Source: Bigelowiella natans CCMP2755
Lineage: Eukaryota; Cercozoa; Chlorarachniophyceae
Direction: 5' to 3'
Length of the DNA stretch: 32,500 bases
Assembly: GCA_000320545.1 (NCBI GenBank)
Contig: ADNK01001333.1
Span: 1-32,500, forward strand
Position 1 is the stretch's first letter. Every line of letters starts with the position of its first letter. The position numbers were made by a program, and so were the translations under genes. Below are positions 31,888 through 32,500 of this stretch, piece by piece. The notes below the pieces were generated by a model. It was not told where the DNA came from. It was given only the letters and a program-made list of their open reading frames with translations, and ran no database searches.

Positions 31888-32184
31888 ACATATATCTCTC
31901 TCTGTGCGTGTGTGGGGTGGGGTGTACGCATGTAAAATTTACAGTTTTATACCCATTCTCTTTCCAACAGATGGCAAAGAAACCCGAATTTGCCGGGAAA
32001 AATATCGTGGCTATCGTGCCGAGGTCAGATACTTCATGCGTATGATCACTTCCCCTCCCCTCCCTCCCCCTCTCTATTGGCCTAATTCCATCCCAATTCA
32101 CATAGCTTTGGAGAACGCTACCTCACCACTGCTCTTTTCGAGAACCTGAGGAAAGAAGCGTACGACATGCCTACTGCTGAATGA
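29130..32184 (+). CDS. Cysteine synthase (O-acetylserine thiol-lyase) with targeting leader
   Basis: Exons 29130-29317, 29368-29422, 29522-29650, 29718-29802, 30015-30098, 30236-30282, 30364-30435, 30655-30756, 31016-31154, 31374-31428, about 31663-31732, 31971-32023, 32106-32184; about 385 aa. A PLP enzyme that makes cysteine from O-acetylserine and sulfide. Visible motifs: [22 protein letters not shown] with the PLP-binding lysine, the [11 protein letters not shown] loop, the phosphate-binding [44 protein letters not shown]. The first exon encodes a hydrophobic leader ([20 protein letters not shown]) and a basic Ser-rich stretch, fitting import into a plastid of secondary origin or the secretory route. 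A second start at 29363 would give a leaderless enzyme. The 31428/31663 junction is not normal GT-AG. Confidence 0.95.
29838..29908. repeat. (AT)n-(GT)n microsatellite in a cysteine synthase intron
   Basis: Located in intron 29803-30014. Confidence 0.9.
31564..31645. repeat. (CT)n and (CTC)n tracts serving as pyrimidine tract
   Basis: They lie in intron 31429-31662 on the coding strand, directly before the exon that begins near 31663. Similar tracts occur at 30785-30825 and 31845-31882 in other introns of the same gene. Confidence 0.9.
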
Positions 32185-32500
32185 ATTGATCTATGATGAC
32201 CCATCGGAATTGGTGCTGCATTGCCACACATACAGCCGAAACCTTCATGTTCAACTTTCAGTTTGACTTCTTCAAAAACCCAAACCTTCATTGATTTTGC
32301 CGCAGAGCATTTGAACGTGTTTTGGTGTGTGACACCCACACTTGCAGTGTGTCTGTTGGCCATCCAGCATCAAAGATTCAGTTTCATGTTTTCATTGTGG
32401 CGTGTGATGTGCATTGGTTTAGCGTTCTTTTTCACGTTGTTGAAGTGAAATCATCATGTACACACGTGTCTACACGGTGGAAATCGATTTTGTTCATTGT
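32185..32500 (+). other. 3' flank of cysteine synthase
   Basis: No exon, repeat or clear AATAAA signal is seen in the 316 bases after the stop. The short open frames on both strands have no protein character. Confidence 0.5.

Overview
The window is nuclear DNA of an intron-rich microbial eukaryote. Almost every gene is split by short GT-AG introns (mostly 42 to 290 bp), the DNA is loaded with microsatellites, and several proteins start with secretory or targeting sequences. The gene families (Rab, VPS9, TLDc, C69 dipeptidase, cysteine synthase with a targeting leader) suit a protist; a stramenopile-type alga is my best guess, but the sequence alone does not prove it. All gene models were built by hand: exons were accepted when GT/AG sites, reading phase and protein sense agreed.

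Layout. Minus-strand fragments of an unresolved gene (about 280-2109) and a minus-strand membrane protein end (2582-3204) lie on the left. From there orientation alternates strictly: (+) secreted Cys-pair protein 3729-4393; (-) Rab GTPase 5014-6333; (+) NTF2/SnoaL-like protein 6879-7481; (-) a very large CNH / WWE-like / VPS9 protein 8348-17007; (+) C69-type dipeptidase 17250-20197; (-) membrane-anchored TLDc protein 21139-22928; (+) nine-exon orphan 23315-25428; (-) ten-exon orphan with an N-terminal membrane segment 26420-28834; (+) cysteine synthase 29130-32184. Neighbours therefore share either a short divergent promoter (about 240-510 bp) or a longer convergent 3' gap (about 0.6-1 kb). 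The convergent gaps form their own sequence class, free of microsatellites and rich in short palindromes and CATG/CTAG words.

Working together. The Rab and the VPS9 protein both belong to vesicle trafficking, and the CNH domain recalls the Vps39/TGFBRAP1 tethering proteins. The C69 enzyme shares one short promoter with the VPS9 gene, centred on an 11-bp inverted repeat. Cysteine synthase shares a promoter with an orphan membrane protein; it holds three AGATCTAA boxes exactly 21 bp apart. The most novel items are the CNH-WWE-VPS9 fusion, a membrane-tethered TLDc protein, a start switch in cysteine synthase built into an intron, a splice donor displayed in a hairpin loop, and the distinct convergent spacers. 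Two genes (C69, cysteine synthase) contain one junction each that does not splice in frame with ordinary GT-AG sites, and the VPS9 gene has a third.
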